Source of the DNA: Centroberyx gerrardi
Lineage: Eukaryota; Chordata; Actinopteri; Beryciformes; Berycidae
NCBI RefSeq assembly: GCF_048128805.1
Contig: NC_136003.1
Coordinates: 28,710,565 to 28,774,564, forward strand
DNA: 64,000 nucleotides
Reading direction: 5' to 3'
In this document: piece by piece, positions 32,839 through 45,800 of the stretch
Layout of the letters: every line of letters begins with the position of its first letter
Position numbering within the stretch: the first letter of the stretch is position 1
The notes under the pieces: model-generated
What the model saw: only the letters and a program-made list of their open reading frames with translations
What the model was told of the DNA's origin: nothing
The model's database searches: none
Program-made: the position numbers and the translations under genes

Positions 32839-33305
32839 ACGCACCACTGTCAAGTCAGCCTGAATAAAAGCTATAACTTCCGGTTGTCAATTTCAAAATA
32901 AAACCATTACTGACGAACACATACTATAAGTAAATTGAATAACATTAACACATTTTATTCTGAAAGCAGAACCGTCTTACTTCCGGTATTAACTGACTAA
33001 ATGACGCAGCTGTTTTAACACGTTACTGGCCAATGAGAGGCGCGAGCGCAGTATTGCTCACGGTCTGATGACGTAACAGCAATGTTCCAGATCCATCTGG
33101 AGTCGTGGAGCAAAACCTGGAGAGATCCAGACAGAAACCTTTATTTCTCCACTGTGTTTCTATGGTGATTCATTGTTTCACTGTATTCATCCAGAGGCTG
33201 TTATTGATCTGTGTTCATCTGTAGCTTCACAGCAGCTCAATGATTTGGTTGTTTGTGGTATTTATTTATTACATATGTATTTATTACTTATGTATTACTT
33301 ATGTA

Positions 33306-35400
33306 AAAATAATGTACTGTTTAAAACTACTAGTGACTACTTCCCCAGTTTCCATAGGAAGTGCAGCTGGTAGGCGATGAGAGACTGTGTACAGCTAAAA
33401 ATCACTGCACAGTGGATGAATATATGGAATAGTTAAAAAAAAATTTTGAGTTAAAGCTACAATATGTATTTTTGACATGAACATAACAACAAATTAATAG
33501 TATATATACATTATCAGTCTGTGTCTGTCTGTGACCCTGTGTGTTCAGGCCTAAATCCCTTAATTGTTTGCCTAAAATTGGCTTTTCACTGATGTTCAGG
33601 ACGTTTTGGGGTGTATGCCATTTTCTTTGGGTGTGTCTTATGGGCGTGGCCAGTGGTGAGCTGGTTGTGGCTATGAAGATGAGGCTAGTGGCCACAGAGC
33701 AGGAAGTCACAGAAACAACAACAGAGGAAAGCAGTCAGAAAAGAAAGACCAGTGAAGTTAAATGTGCAGCAGACAAGACCCGTTCAAAAACACGGTGAAC
33801 ATCACAGTTGTTTTTTCCAACTGTAGATTAATTGGCTGCGTTTGCCATCGGGTTCTTCAGCACCTGTGCAGGCTTTACGGCGACGGTTACCTCAGGATAG
33901 ATGACAGCTCATCAAGATGACTGACAGGTGTTGGGGCGGTAACTATGTGAGGGGGAGGAGGGCGGGGCTAACAATACACTTCCTGTCTCAAGGTGTCTGT
34001 CTCAAGAATGTATGATTCCTCACGCCACATAATAAATATGAACAAGTTTACTTTTACTAAAAGGTCAGCCTTATTGCTTTGGATAATGCTAGTATCCTAC
34101 TATCACTCAACATAGTGTATGCTAAAGTGTTAGCATGGAGCACTGGAGCCAATGATCTACCAGGGACACATGGATGATTTTGGTGTCTCTGTTCTCATCA
34201 CTTAACAGGTAGGTTGCCCTCCCAAAAACTTGGTTTGTTCCTTTAAGTTTAATCTCCTTGGTTTTCTGCAGCCACTGAATCGTGGGAAAAATAGTAAAGT
34301 GACAGAATCATGCAGTAAATCATCTAAAATGTTCTGCATTTGCCTTTCACCACCTCTGACTGTCACTGAGGGACGGCTGAGCTTTTATCATCACAGTCAC
34401 TTCCAGTCTGGCTTCCAGACTTTTCACCCTAACCCCAACAAATCAAAATTAGGGACATTTCTACTGCTTTAAAGATGCAGTTTAAAGATGGTTCTTTCTG
34501 GAGTTGCATTAAAACACATTAACCGCTGATGTATGATGTCATTTGTTATACTTGATCCATGTTAATAATGACAATAATTCTGATTGGTGAAATATTACCA
34601 TTTGATTAATAAGGCATGATGTTAGTAATGTTATCCATAATTTATAGGTTAGAGAAGTATTACATTTCCAAATTTGCAGCTGTATCCTATGCACTTTGTA
34701 ATGAGATGTTATTCAGATAACTTAAATTTGTTTAAGATCCTTTGATTTACTCACATGCAGTTGATTCGTTAACACAAATTATATTTTTATGATAGCTTAT
34801 AGGCCTGTTACATTTTTAAATTTTAAAAGCTACATTCTTGTTAATATTTAATTTAGTAGGAAACAAGTTGACCGCATGTAAATATTGTTTATTCAAAAGA
34901 AGTAGGCCTACGTCATTTAAGATGATCGCTGAACATGGGCGACAGTAGTTTATGGCAGGTTAGGCACTTGTCATTAAGTAAGTCCAAGTCTGATTGATTG
35001 GTTTTTATCATAGCGGACAGCAGACATCTATTTGGAAGCCATATCTAAAAAAAAACTAAAAAAACCCAACACACATCAGGGGAGCATTCAAGACCAATGT
35101 TTCCTCTAAACTGATAACTGGGTGACCTAGGTTTATCATTTAAAAAAAACATAATAACTCATCAATCACTGCTCCTCTTTGTCCCCATATAGTTGATATA
35201 AGTGAGTTTGCTTACGTTTTGGTGGAAAACAACATTAAAACCGGGACTTTGCCATACGGTTTAGTGACCTGAGACCCGGACAGATCAGGACAGTGAGGGT
35301 CTTGCCTTGTGTCAGTCAGTAGGCTGGATTAGTTTGAAGGGGTGGGGAGGAAGATGTCGGCCTAGTGTTTTTCATTCGTTCTTTTTTATCGTCATAGTTT
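33306..35400. other. Intergenic region between hsp70 and sh2b1
   Basis: AT-rich. A repeat-like start TTAAAGCTACAATATGTATT lies at 33452, resembling the fish TTAAAGGTGCAA-type MITEs. The stretch at 35040-35140 resembles 50150-50250. A weak open frame at 33541-33798 has no recognisable domain. No gene supported. Confidence 0.45.
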
Positions 35401-36893
35401 TGGGAGGGGGCAGAGGGGTCATTCATCAAAATCCAGCCAGCAGTTGGCGGCGATGCAACTATTTTTAATGGCAGCTGTCAGAAAGCATGAAGGAGGAACA
35501 CTGCGCTCACCGTCCGCTATCGCGAGAAACCGAGCAGTGCGAGAAGAACGGGTACAGGCAAGGCACAGCAATATTCATATTTAGCAACAACAACAACAAC
35601 AACCATTATAAAATGATTATCACGCTAGCTAGACTGGAAGAATGATGATTCATAGTCCAGTTTCACCGAAAAACACGGATAAAAACACTGGAGTGTGAAA
35701 TACAGGTAGAGAAAACGAGATTATATTGTGGTGAAGCAATATTGATAGCTAGCTAGCTGGTTTATTAATAGCTAGCTAACTGGCTAACGGTAGCGACATT
35801 AGCTTAGCTCGCAAAGAATCTTTCGTGATAGACGATTCAATATGTGGTCATGTTAGCCAGCCAAGTAGCTACAGCTTACAGTAGAATCACAAGGTCCGTT
35901 ATATCTAACTAGGTAAGTAGTGAAGTACATTTATGGAGGTCCGTAAGTAAGTAAACGTTAGGTAGCTGTTGGCTAGCTAACGTTACACGTCTTAAAAGAA
36001 AGCTGAATGAGCAAGACTCACACATTGCTTGCTAGTTAACGTTAGCAAGATAGCGAATGAAGCGAGCTGATTTCTAACACATTATTCATCGCACTTAACG
36101 TTGCTCTACGTTACTGGTGGCGTGCAATAGTTAGCAATGGGCAATCCGTTGGGTTGCTTAGCTACTTGACGAGCAGCGAGTTTGTTTGTGTGACATGTAA
36201 CGCTAGCTAATGTCAGCTTATCACAAGTCACCTTTCCTTTTTATAGATCATCATCTAAGAGCCAAAATGGTAAGATGTAACATCAGTTCGAAATCAAGCA
36301 AGAACAGACAAACTCTTGTTTCATACTTTGAAGATCAGCTAGTTAATAAGCAAAATAATTGGTTAGTTAACCACTGAACATGTTGTATTTGTCATCCTCT
36401 GAACCCAAATTGTGCTCTCTAGAGATGAATGACTGTATGCATTTGTGCACAATGTGTTCTGTGTTGTTTTTACAGGATGTGGCCATGCTCCTTTGGATGT
36501 ATGACAGACGGTGAAGAAGAGGCAGACCTTGTGAATCTCACACATCTAACCTCCTTTACCCTTCCATTTACTGGCTCACCAATACCCATTTATTTCTTTT
36601 TAAAATGATAAATTATTTAATTTCATGAAAGAATGTAGCAAAGAGCTTAGCCTTGTAGATATTTGACCTCTTCTAACCCCATCGTGCATGGGTTTGATGC
36701 ATTTTGTTTTTAACTGTTCAATTTAGATGGAGCTGAACGCAACACTTAAGTTCACACCCATTTGTAAATTATTAGACCAATGTGCCGTGTTTGCTCCCAG
36801 TCAATTACCCCAGCTGTGCAATCACTTCAGGTTTCTGTTGTATGTTTGAAGTGATTTGATAGATCATCAGTCAATCAGTGCCGCTGGCCTCTC
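35400..36893 (+). promoter_or_regulatory. Probable sh2b1 5' region (promoter, 5'UTR exons, first introns)
   Basis: The stretch at 35440-35560 is GC-richer with CpG (GGCGGCGATG, CCGTCCGCTATCGCGAG) and could hold the start site. A 23-base candidate 5'UTR exon lies at 36247-36269 (acceptor TTTTATAG, donor GTAAGA) and another begins after TTTTTACAG at 36476. The first coding exon follows an acceptor CCTCTCAG at 36886-36893. Between them is a cluster of GCTAGC and AACGTT words. Confidence 0.4.
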
Positions 36894-36899
36894 AGGAGA

Positions 36900-38633
36900 A
36901 TGAACGGCTCTCTTTTAACCCCGCCCAGCCCCCGGGCGGCAAACTCCTCTCCTCTGCCTCCATCACCCTCCCCATCTCCATCCCCTCCATCTCCCTCTTT
37001 ACTGCCCCTGTCCCCCCGGCCGCCTCCTCTCCCACCTCTGGTGAGCCCTCCACCCCAGGCTCACCCGTCCTCCCTGTCAGACACCCCCACACCGTCCCCT
37101 TCGCCTTGCCTGAGCTGGACCGAATTCTGTGAGCTACATGCCCGTGTGGCGGCTGGTGACTTTGCCCGCCACTTCCGGGCTTTTCTCCTGGAGAACCCCC
37201 ACTACTCCCCAGACTCAGCTGCTGCCTTCTGCCGCCGCTTTACCGACCGCTTTGTTCGTCACTTCCAGAGTGAGCTGGAGGGGGCGCCCCCACCGAGCTG
37301 TGCCACTGGGAGGGAGGAAATGGGGAGCTGGGCTCCCCAATCAGATGCCACTTCCCTGGAAGAGGAGGCGGTCTCACCCCTGCCCGTGTCTGGGGGAGCG
37401 GTCCTCCCATGTGCCCCGACTAACCCGACACGGGCCTCAACCAAGCCTGCGCCGACACGGCTAGTGTTGGAGAACCGCAGCGGGGACAGGTTTCAAGACT
37501 CCTATGCCCACACCCAAATCCTGCCTCCATCCTCCTCTTCGTCTTGCTGCTCCTCAGTGGGAGGGAACAACGGGAGGCGTGAGGAGAGAGGGGCCATGGT
37601 CGCCCCTGGGAACGGGGAGGCTCCAGTTGAGGAGGAGGAGGACAGCTGGCTAGGGGTGGCGGCTGTTGGGGAAGATGTTGACCCAGAAGAGAGGGAAGCA
37701 GAGTCCACAGAGGTTTGCCTGGACAATGCAGATCCCTCCCACACTCCTCAAATTCCGCCTTCCTCTTCCACTCCTCCACCTGGCTCCAAGGGCAGCAGTA
37801 CGCCCAACTCCTCCAAAAGCAAACTGAAGAAGCGCTTTTCACTGCGGAGCGTTGGTCGCAGCGTGCGGGGGAGTGTCCGGGGCATCCTGCACTGGCGAAG
37901 CTCCTCCAGCGACTCGGCCCAGAGCCAGAGCCAGCTGCCCTCTAGCTACAGCTACACTATGGGTGTGCAGGACGCCGCCTTGGCTTCAGCCTCCAAGAGG
38001 AACTCTGGAACACAGCCTCCTACGCCCACCTCCTCTATGCCCGTCTCCCTCTCCCTGCCCCTCTCCCTGCCCCACTCCTCCTCCTCCTCTCTGCCGCCTT
38101 CGTCCTCCAGCAGCGCCACGTCTCTTTCTCTTTCTGAGGCGGCCCGGGACCGGCGGCGGAGCAACGGCGAAGGTGGCGAAAAGGAGAAGTGGAGCCAGCG
38201 CCTGGAGAAGCTCAGGCTATCGCGCTCGCCGCCTCCTGTCCTCACGTCAACAACCGTCGGGTCTCACGCCTCCTCTTCCACGCTGCCCCCTAGCAGCGCG
38301 GCCGCCGCTGCCATGGGACCCCCCAGGAAGGTGGGCCGGCTAGTGCGGGAGGGCGGGGTGAGCGTTAGTTCGTCCAGCGACGAGTTTAGCGGGAGTCACG
38401 GCTTTACCGGCTTCTCCTTTGGCCTACTGCATCACGGTACAGACAACAACAACGCTGCCTCGGCGTCGGCTGCTGCAGCTCAGGCTGGTCCAGTGCAGCC
38501 TCTGGCCAGCGGGGGCAACGTGCCCTGGAGAGGAGGCCGCTGGCATAAATGTCGTCTGGTCCTTAGGGAGAGGGACAAAGAAGGTAGTGAGCGGGGAGAG
38601 GAGTACTACCTGGAGTTCTTCATCCCACCCAAA
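36900..38633 (+). CDS. sh2b1: sh2b1 first coding exon
   Basis: Starts ATGAACGGCTCT just after an acceptor at 36893, matching the MNG start of SH2B1. 578 codons, phase 0, donor GTAAGTG at 38634. Encodes the Pro-rich start, dimerisation domain ([20 protein letters not shown]), the conserved basic stretch [20 protein letters not shown] then LHWR, a Ser-rich middle, RLEKLRLSR, and the first PH strands ([12 protein letters not shown] ... [10 protein letters not shown]). Confidence 0.95.
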
Positions 38634-41393
38634 GTAAGTGAGCCCCCTCCTAGGAGACATCAAATCATGTTGCCCATAGATGTTTTGTTAAGTTTTTATT
38701 TGATTAGGAAAAGTGTGAAGAGAAAACACAGCTGTGTAATTCTAAATAAAGCTACACAGAGGAATACAATTCAACAAAGTACATTATCATTTGTAATTGC
38801 TAAATAAAGTTGCTCAAACCACTGTTACATTTAAGTGTAAGTCATACACAAAGTCATTTTGTTAGAAATAGCACTTATGTTATATGCATAACAGGTATGA
38901 TACAGAAGGTTTTGCAGCCAGAATTGGAATTAAGGATGGTGACTTTAAATGATCTAAACACAACAAACACAGTAAATGTTGAGGCTTACTGTCTACAGTT
39001 AATATAATAATTGAAAATTGGAAGAAATGCTTTATTCAGCCATCAAGAATTTAATCTGGACCAATCTTTGGTGAAGCCTGCTGTTGGACACGAACAGTAT
39101 ACCTTTTCTCAAAGGTATACTGTGACATTTTACCTTTTCTCAAAGGTATACTGTGACATTTTACCTTTTAAGTCTGTTATTTTCTTCTGCCCCTTCTTAC
39201 AGAGTAAGAAGGGGCAAAGCATTTTTACCAAGTAACTTATTAGCATTCCTCATTCAAACCAAATGAGTACCACTCACCACAAGCTAGCTAAATGATGATG
39301 ATGCTGACAGGCTGCTTTTAGAGCATCTGAAGTATAAATGCAGATGACTCCCTTACATTCAATGGCAAGTGAATAGCAAGAATAAGAACAGACTATAATT
39401 CAAAAAGTCACATAGTAGCTCTTATGGGCGATGGCTCTGGTATACCCAGGTTGCTGATGTACCACTGACTGTAATGATTCAGTGACAGCAGCAGCAACAA
39501 AATAGAAAATATACTTTGGCTGCTTTTGTTTAGGCTAGAAATTGTAAATGACATCAACCCAACTTTTACAGTCCTCTCCCACAAGCCTCTATTCTCTACA
39601 CCTCTTCCACGTCATTTCTTAAAAACACACCTTTAAAAACTTTAATTTATTTTTTAGTTAATGATTATTACTGTTAGCCCTTGCCCTTTTTTCTGTAAAG
39701 TCTGGTTAAGAAATGGCTTCGTGAGTAACGATTACTACTCTTGCTGAAACAAAAATGCTAATGGAGAGCTGTCAGTTATTGATTTTGTGTTGTGTTTGTT
39801 GCCCCAGTCGTCCAAGCCCAGGCTGACTGTCCCATGCTGCTCTATTGTGGACGTGAGGAGCACCACGGCGCTGGAGGTCCCCGACAAGGAGAACACCTTC
39901 CTGCTGCAGGTAGTCACTGCTCTTCTCTCCGTCTCTGTTCCTCTGTCTTACCTGTCCCTCTCTGCTCAGTCTCTAAGGGCGCGTTCACACCAAGCATGTT
40001 GAAGCAGTTTATACAAAGGTATTTATTTATTTATTCTCTGGAGCGTTTACTCCTTCAGCTCGGTTTGTTTGGCCAGGTGAGAACAATGCCATTCGAACTC
40101 AGGTGGCACCAAATAATGGCACTGTGGAGCGGCTCTTTAGGAGTAGAAAAAGTAAGGAAACAACCCAAAAACACAAGGATATATGGGTAGGAGGAGACTG
40201 ATCTTGACATCTGATAACTTCCTCATGTTTGTAAAGCATAGCATAACAAAATTAGTGTAAATCTCAGTCTAGACTGATGCTCATATTCAGCTATTTCTTC
40301 ATGTGTTCTTAACTGGTATGAACACCAGACAAGAAGAGACAGACAAGTCCATCATGCTTAGTTAAAGTTACAGGGACTGGAATCAGATTTGTTTTGAATT
40401 TCAGTGCATTTAGTTCATAATAGACAAGAACATGCATCAGTCACTGAAAGAATTTTCCAACTTTCAACCTGAAGCTCTCAGTCTTGTGTTTTTCCTCTAC
40501 TTTCATTCACATCATTTGGATTCTACCTTTCATTTTTCTTTGCATTTATTTCAGCTGGAAGGCTCGGTGCAGTATGTGATTGAGACGCGTGACGCTGTGC
40601 AGATGAGAGCCTGGCTGAGCGACATCAGGAACGGCATCTGTCTCAGGTAAGGGGGGCATCAGACACATTGGGATATCACCTGATAACTAGAGGAGTCCAT
40701 TTCCTGGAGGAAAGGCGAGAGCAGCTGGACGCCTGCTTGCTTCCGCTCGAAAGGTTAAAGTTGAATAAATCAGGAAGAGTTTATCTTTCAGTAGTGTTTA
40801 CAGTTCGACCACCAGATGTTACATAAAACTTATAGATTATCAAAAGGTTGAACACATATGCACATCTCCTAAATAACCTGAACATTTTAAAGTTGGATTG
40901 AAGTCTCTAGCTCAAACTAGTTAAAACGGAGAGAATATAGAAGAAGTGGGCAAGAGTTTTGGTATGAAAAATCATGCTAAACCTGTATCAGCAACACAGA
41001 GTAGAGAGAAGGTAGTTTGTGGCTCAATATCACAGTTAACATAAATATTCATAAAATATCCTCTATGGTCTTGAATAGCAATAAAATTTGTGTTGTTATC
41101 AACTGTCATTTTATTTCTGTTGCAAACTTTGCCAGCGAGGCTTTCAATTTTTCTATTTTCCTAACCTTTATCCAATTAAAAACAATTCATGTTTACAATA
41201 TTATTTTAATGTTAGGCTACATGTTTCTGTTTCAGTACCATTTGCAGTTCCAGTACCATTAAATTTTGTGTGTGTGGGTTTGAGGTTCATAACTCCCTTT
41301 TCTCCCCTACAGTGAACAGGAAGACGTTGAAGGTGTGTGTGGCGGGGCGTTGGACATAAGCGGGACGCCCGAGTTTGTTGATCGCCTTTCACA

Positions 41394-41428
<35 letters not shown>

Positions 41429-42828
41429 TTTGTGTGGGAGAGCTTTACAGGATACTGTAGTATAGTTTATAGCACAGTGAATCTCTTGTAGCTGTACAGT
41501 ATGTTCCTTGGTGATAGAACTAGAGACAAAAGTATGCAGTGGGTCAGTACACATTTTCATCATAATAATAGTCCCCTACTATTGTTTCCTCCAGGTATTT
41601 TTTGATTTTGGGATTGTATGTTTTGTAGAATCAACAATGTCGTACAAATTTTGTCAAGAAATTCAGTGTTTAAAAAAATGTTTAATTTTTAAAAAGCACA
41701 TAGGGATGTGATTTTGTTTGAGGGTTTTTTTTCAGCATTTCAGGTTTCAACTCCCAGTCATTTGTAATCCTAAATTACTGTTTTTGAGCGTAGCAAATTT
41801 AACATGAACTCTAATCAAAACATCTGTCAACACGCAGGTCATTGCACCTTCAGTTGACCTCCTTTGACTTGCAATATTCTTACTTTTCCCTCAAACAGTT
41901 TTCATAAATCTTTTGTGAACTAGGTGCTTTTGGGTGCAATAATGAGAGCGTCAACAAGTCAATGTACTAACTACCTATGTACATACTGTATTTCCTCTTT
42001 GTGTATGTATTTAGTAGCCATGCTGATTCACTGTCTGCCTTTCTGTGGTCCTGCTGTTGTCTCAGTGTGTTATGGAGGCATCGGAGGCTCCTCCCCTTTG
42101 ATGGATCCTCTCCCACCGGAGCTGCCGCCTCGAGCCCCTCTGGACGAACCAGACGGCCGGGTTCTCGGAGGAGGCGGGGCTAGTCTGGGTACACCTTTTG
42201 CTGAGACGCCAGATGCCACAGGTGAATACTATCTTCAGACTTTTTTTTTTCGTTTGAAAGAATGGAAAACACAGTATATGTCTCGAACACAGAACTGGGG
42301 TTGATTGGCATGGGGGAGACCAAAGTGATTCACCCCATTTAATCTACCTGCAACTCTCCTATAATTAATTGTGCGAGTATGAATTACTGCACTCTGATTC
42401 TTCTTCCTTTCACATTCCCCACATGCCAATCAACCCATGGCCTGCTGTGAATATTTCAGTTTCCATTTGTTTCAAACTAAAAAACAAGTATAAAACCCTT
42501 TTTATTTTGCATTGATCAAAGAGGAAAAGAATTGAGATTGTAGAAAATTGCACTGAGCATGACACGGACCCCTCGCCCTTCTCCAGGCTCCTTCCTGTTC
42601 TCGGAGGTAACGTCTGCCGAGGCGGTGGAGCACCCGCTCAGCGAGTGTCAGTGGTTCCACGGCACCCTGTCGCGCCTAAAGGCCGCCCAGCTGGTGTTGG
42701 CCGGCGGCACGGCGAGCCACGGCGTCTTCCTGGTACGCCAGAGCGAGACGAGGCGCGGCGAATATGTCCTTACCTTCAACTTCCAGGGCAAGGCCAAGGT
42801 GAGGCTGGGAGACGAGCTGTGTGTGTGC

Positions 42829-42863
<35 letters not shown>

Positions 42864-45800
42864 TGTGAGAGAGAGAGAGAAAGTTCCTAATTCAAGATAT
42901 TAAGTGGATTCCTTTGCCATGTGTATTTAATCTGTATGTCAAGTTGAGACCAAAGGTGTTTTTGAAGGCCCATATCCATATTTTCAGACTGAAGGTGTTG
43001 AAATTTTATGGTGGTATTCAGTCTTTACCCTTCAATCCTGCCAACAGTTCCCATGATGCAACACATGCATTCTGGGGTCAAAGTGGATCTTTAGAGTTCA
43101 GGGGATGCAAAACTACAGTGCATCAGAATTCAGATTTCTGCAAGTCAGTCGAATTCTGGATGAATGAATTAATCCTATTTACTGTTCTGGTTGATTTTTG
43201 ACCTTTTGACATGTAGTCTCAAGCTAACTGAGCGCTTCCCTCCCACCAGCACCTCCGTCTGTCCCTGAACGAGGACGGCCAGTGCCGGGTGCAGCACCTC
43301 TGGTTCCAGTCCATCTTTGACATGCTGGAGCACTTCCGGGTGCACCCAATCCCCCTGGAGTCTGGCGGCGCCTCGGACGTCACGCTCATCAGCTTCGTTG
43401 GCGCCACCGCCGTTCGCCAGCCAGGTAAACTGAGAGGAAGCACAAGTGGAAAGGGCGAAGGGGTGAAGGGGTCAGGAAGTGAGAGGGATCAGCTGTAAGG
43501 ACCGCTGGTCTCTCCTAGCTCAGCGGGGCGGGCAGCGTGCTAACACTGCCGGGGTTGGCGGTTAGGGAGGTGATGGATTGTGGTTCAGTTAATACTAATC
43601 TTTATTTATGTAGCACTTTTAAAAACAGAAGCTACAAAGTTCTTACCAAACAGGCATTAAAGACCCCATTAAGTGGCATGGACGTATTTCTGAATGAAAC
43701 AGAAAGTTAGGGTGGGAAGCGTCAGTGGGAGGGACTTATTTGAATATTGAGGGAGTGGGAAATTTTTGTATCCACCCCTGTGCAGGATGAGTCATCAACA
43801 GAAATGTGCTATTTACTAGAAACAGTCTGTTAAATTTTGATATAAAATGTCTAGAAATCAAAACATTTTTTATTTCATGGGAATAATGAAAAAATGGGTA
43901 TAACAGACGTAAACAGTGGTAGTGAGGAAGAAGGCAAAAAATGCAGAATAAAGCAGGCAAGTCAAATTAGTTTTATTTGAAAAGGGCTTTTTGTACAAAT
44001 GGGTTTTGAGAAGTGATTTAAAGGATGACACTGATTCAGCCTCACAGCCTGATGGCAAAAGCCCAGTCAGCAGTCCAGGGGTGTGTGACCTGTTCATTTG
44101 GTTCTTAAAGGACAATTCCAACGTGATTGCAGTTTTTTTGCTCATTTTTTACATTTTCCATCCCGCTTTTTCCTCTCCAAAATAAAAGTTTCATCCAATA
44201 GCTAACATTCTCTCTTCACGGTTACATTAGGACCGTCTTCTGTCAATCAAAACCATGAAATGGACAACAGACAAACCAAAGCAAGCTAGAGTGAAACGGA
44301 AAATTTTACTTAATTATGGCTTGAATTTTCTGCCGCCTTCTTTATTGGCAGTAACTCGTAATATTTAGACAGCATTTGTTTCAAAATATTAACTTCTAAA
44401 AACAATGAAAATAACGTGACAAAATAAAATCACCGGAAAACGATGTACAGTGATGTAAAACAGTGAGGGAATGCAGGAAATGAGCAAAAACTCACTCTGG
44501 AACTGTCTTTTACTCCATCAAACTTGTGTGTGCATATGCATGTGTGCCATATTTTTCTATGTGTTGTTTTTTTACAAAGATACTGCATGATATCTGTAAT
44601 GTCCAAAGGCATGCATGCTTCCCTCCACCTGCACATCCACACTTTTATTCACTTTACAGTCCCTTTGCAACGTAGGATAACTTTAACCGTTAGACAGGCG
44701 CTCCTCAGTCATTTCATGTCAACATATCTCCATATCAGCCTTATCCTTAACCGATCTGCCTTGTCTCTTCTATCTTCCCTTCACCAGCCCTCCTCAGCCC
44801 CTCCTCTCTTTTTTACCTGTCTAGAGTCAGATGTTGGAAAATTTTAAATTAGTTTCCTTTCGACTCCTGTAAACTCAATACTCCATCTCAAAGGAGTCTC
44901 ATCTGTTTTCTAAGAGGAATCAGACCATGATCGATTGGTTTCCTCAGCAGAAATGCCCCTAGACTAGAAGAGAGTTCACCAGTGTAAGAGTTGACCATGT
45001 TGAATGCTGAATACCAATACTAACTATTTTGATACCAAACCCAGCTCACCAACTTAACCCCCCCCAGCCCGATCCTCCATCCGCCCGCTCCCCCATCGCA
45101 CCCAATGGTGCTCTGACGTGGCTGTCTCTGTTGTTGTTGTTGTTGTTGTCTGTTGTATCCGTTGGCTCATCCCTTGCAGGCCGGGACAGGGCAGGCAGCC
45201 GGCCTACAGTCTGTGATGTCATCACCACGCGCCATCCTGACTCTCCATCAACCCCCATCTCTGACTGTGTGTAAGTGAGACCGGACCCAGCTGAGTACAA
45301 GTGTGAGAAAGAGGGAGTGTTTGGGTGTGAGAGAGGTGAACTGTGTTTTTGTTTTTTTTTTTGTTTTTTTTTTTGTTCTATTCAGATTAGACATATTGAC
45401 ATGTTGCCCATAAGAGAGACTGTGGAGGGAAGAAAGGTGTAGAATAGAGCTGGATGCGGGGAAAAAATCAATGCACCAATACATCGCAAATGTATTCTTT
45501 TTTGATTCTGAATCAATTCTGCAAATCCTAATATCGATACTTGTAACCTGCGTTGTTTTACAGAGGAGCAGGTTTAAATTTTCATTTTTAAGTTCTCCTC
45601 TCCTGTAGGTGGCTTTCTCACAATCACAAGTACGGAAGCCCCACAGAACAATAATACATCTGATCAATAATAATGCAGGCGTGTGTGAACCAGCACCAGC
45701 AAATCTCAAAATGGATATTTGGGTGAATTTTGGTTTGAAAAGCAAAAAGAGCGATATTATGTCTATAAATGTAACGTGCATATGTTTTATAGGCTTAAGA

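Larger units (their letters stand above)
29730..33305. repeat. Right arm of the hsp70 inverted repeat
   Basis: Inverted counterpart of 18737-22427. Homology on the 3' side is broken by a small palindromic insert (29924-30062) and lacks the hAT MITE present on the left. The near-identical core is 30163-32459. Confidence 0.88.

Noticed and set aside
33541-33798. 85-codon plus-strand frame after the right hsp70
   Set aside because: No domain, no splice or promoter context, near a MITE-like repeat.
45067-45179. Upstream extension of the alternative sh2b1 exon through the leucine-rich stretch
   Set aside because: The stretch is a (GTT)n run; the acceptor CCCTTGCAG at 45179 gives the right phase and the tail seen in mammals.
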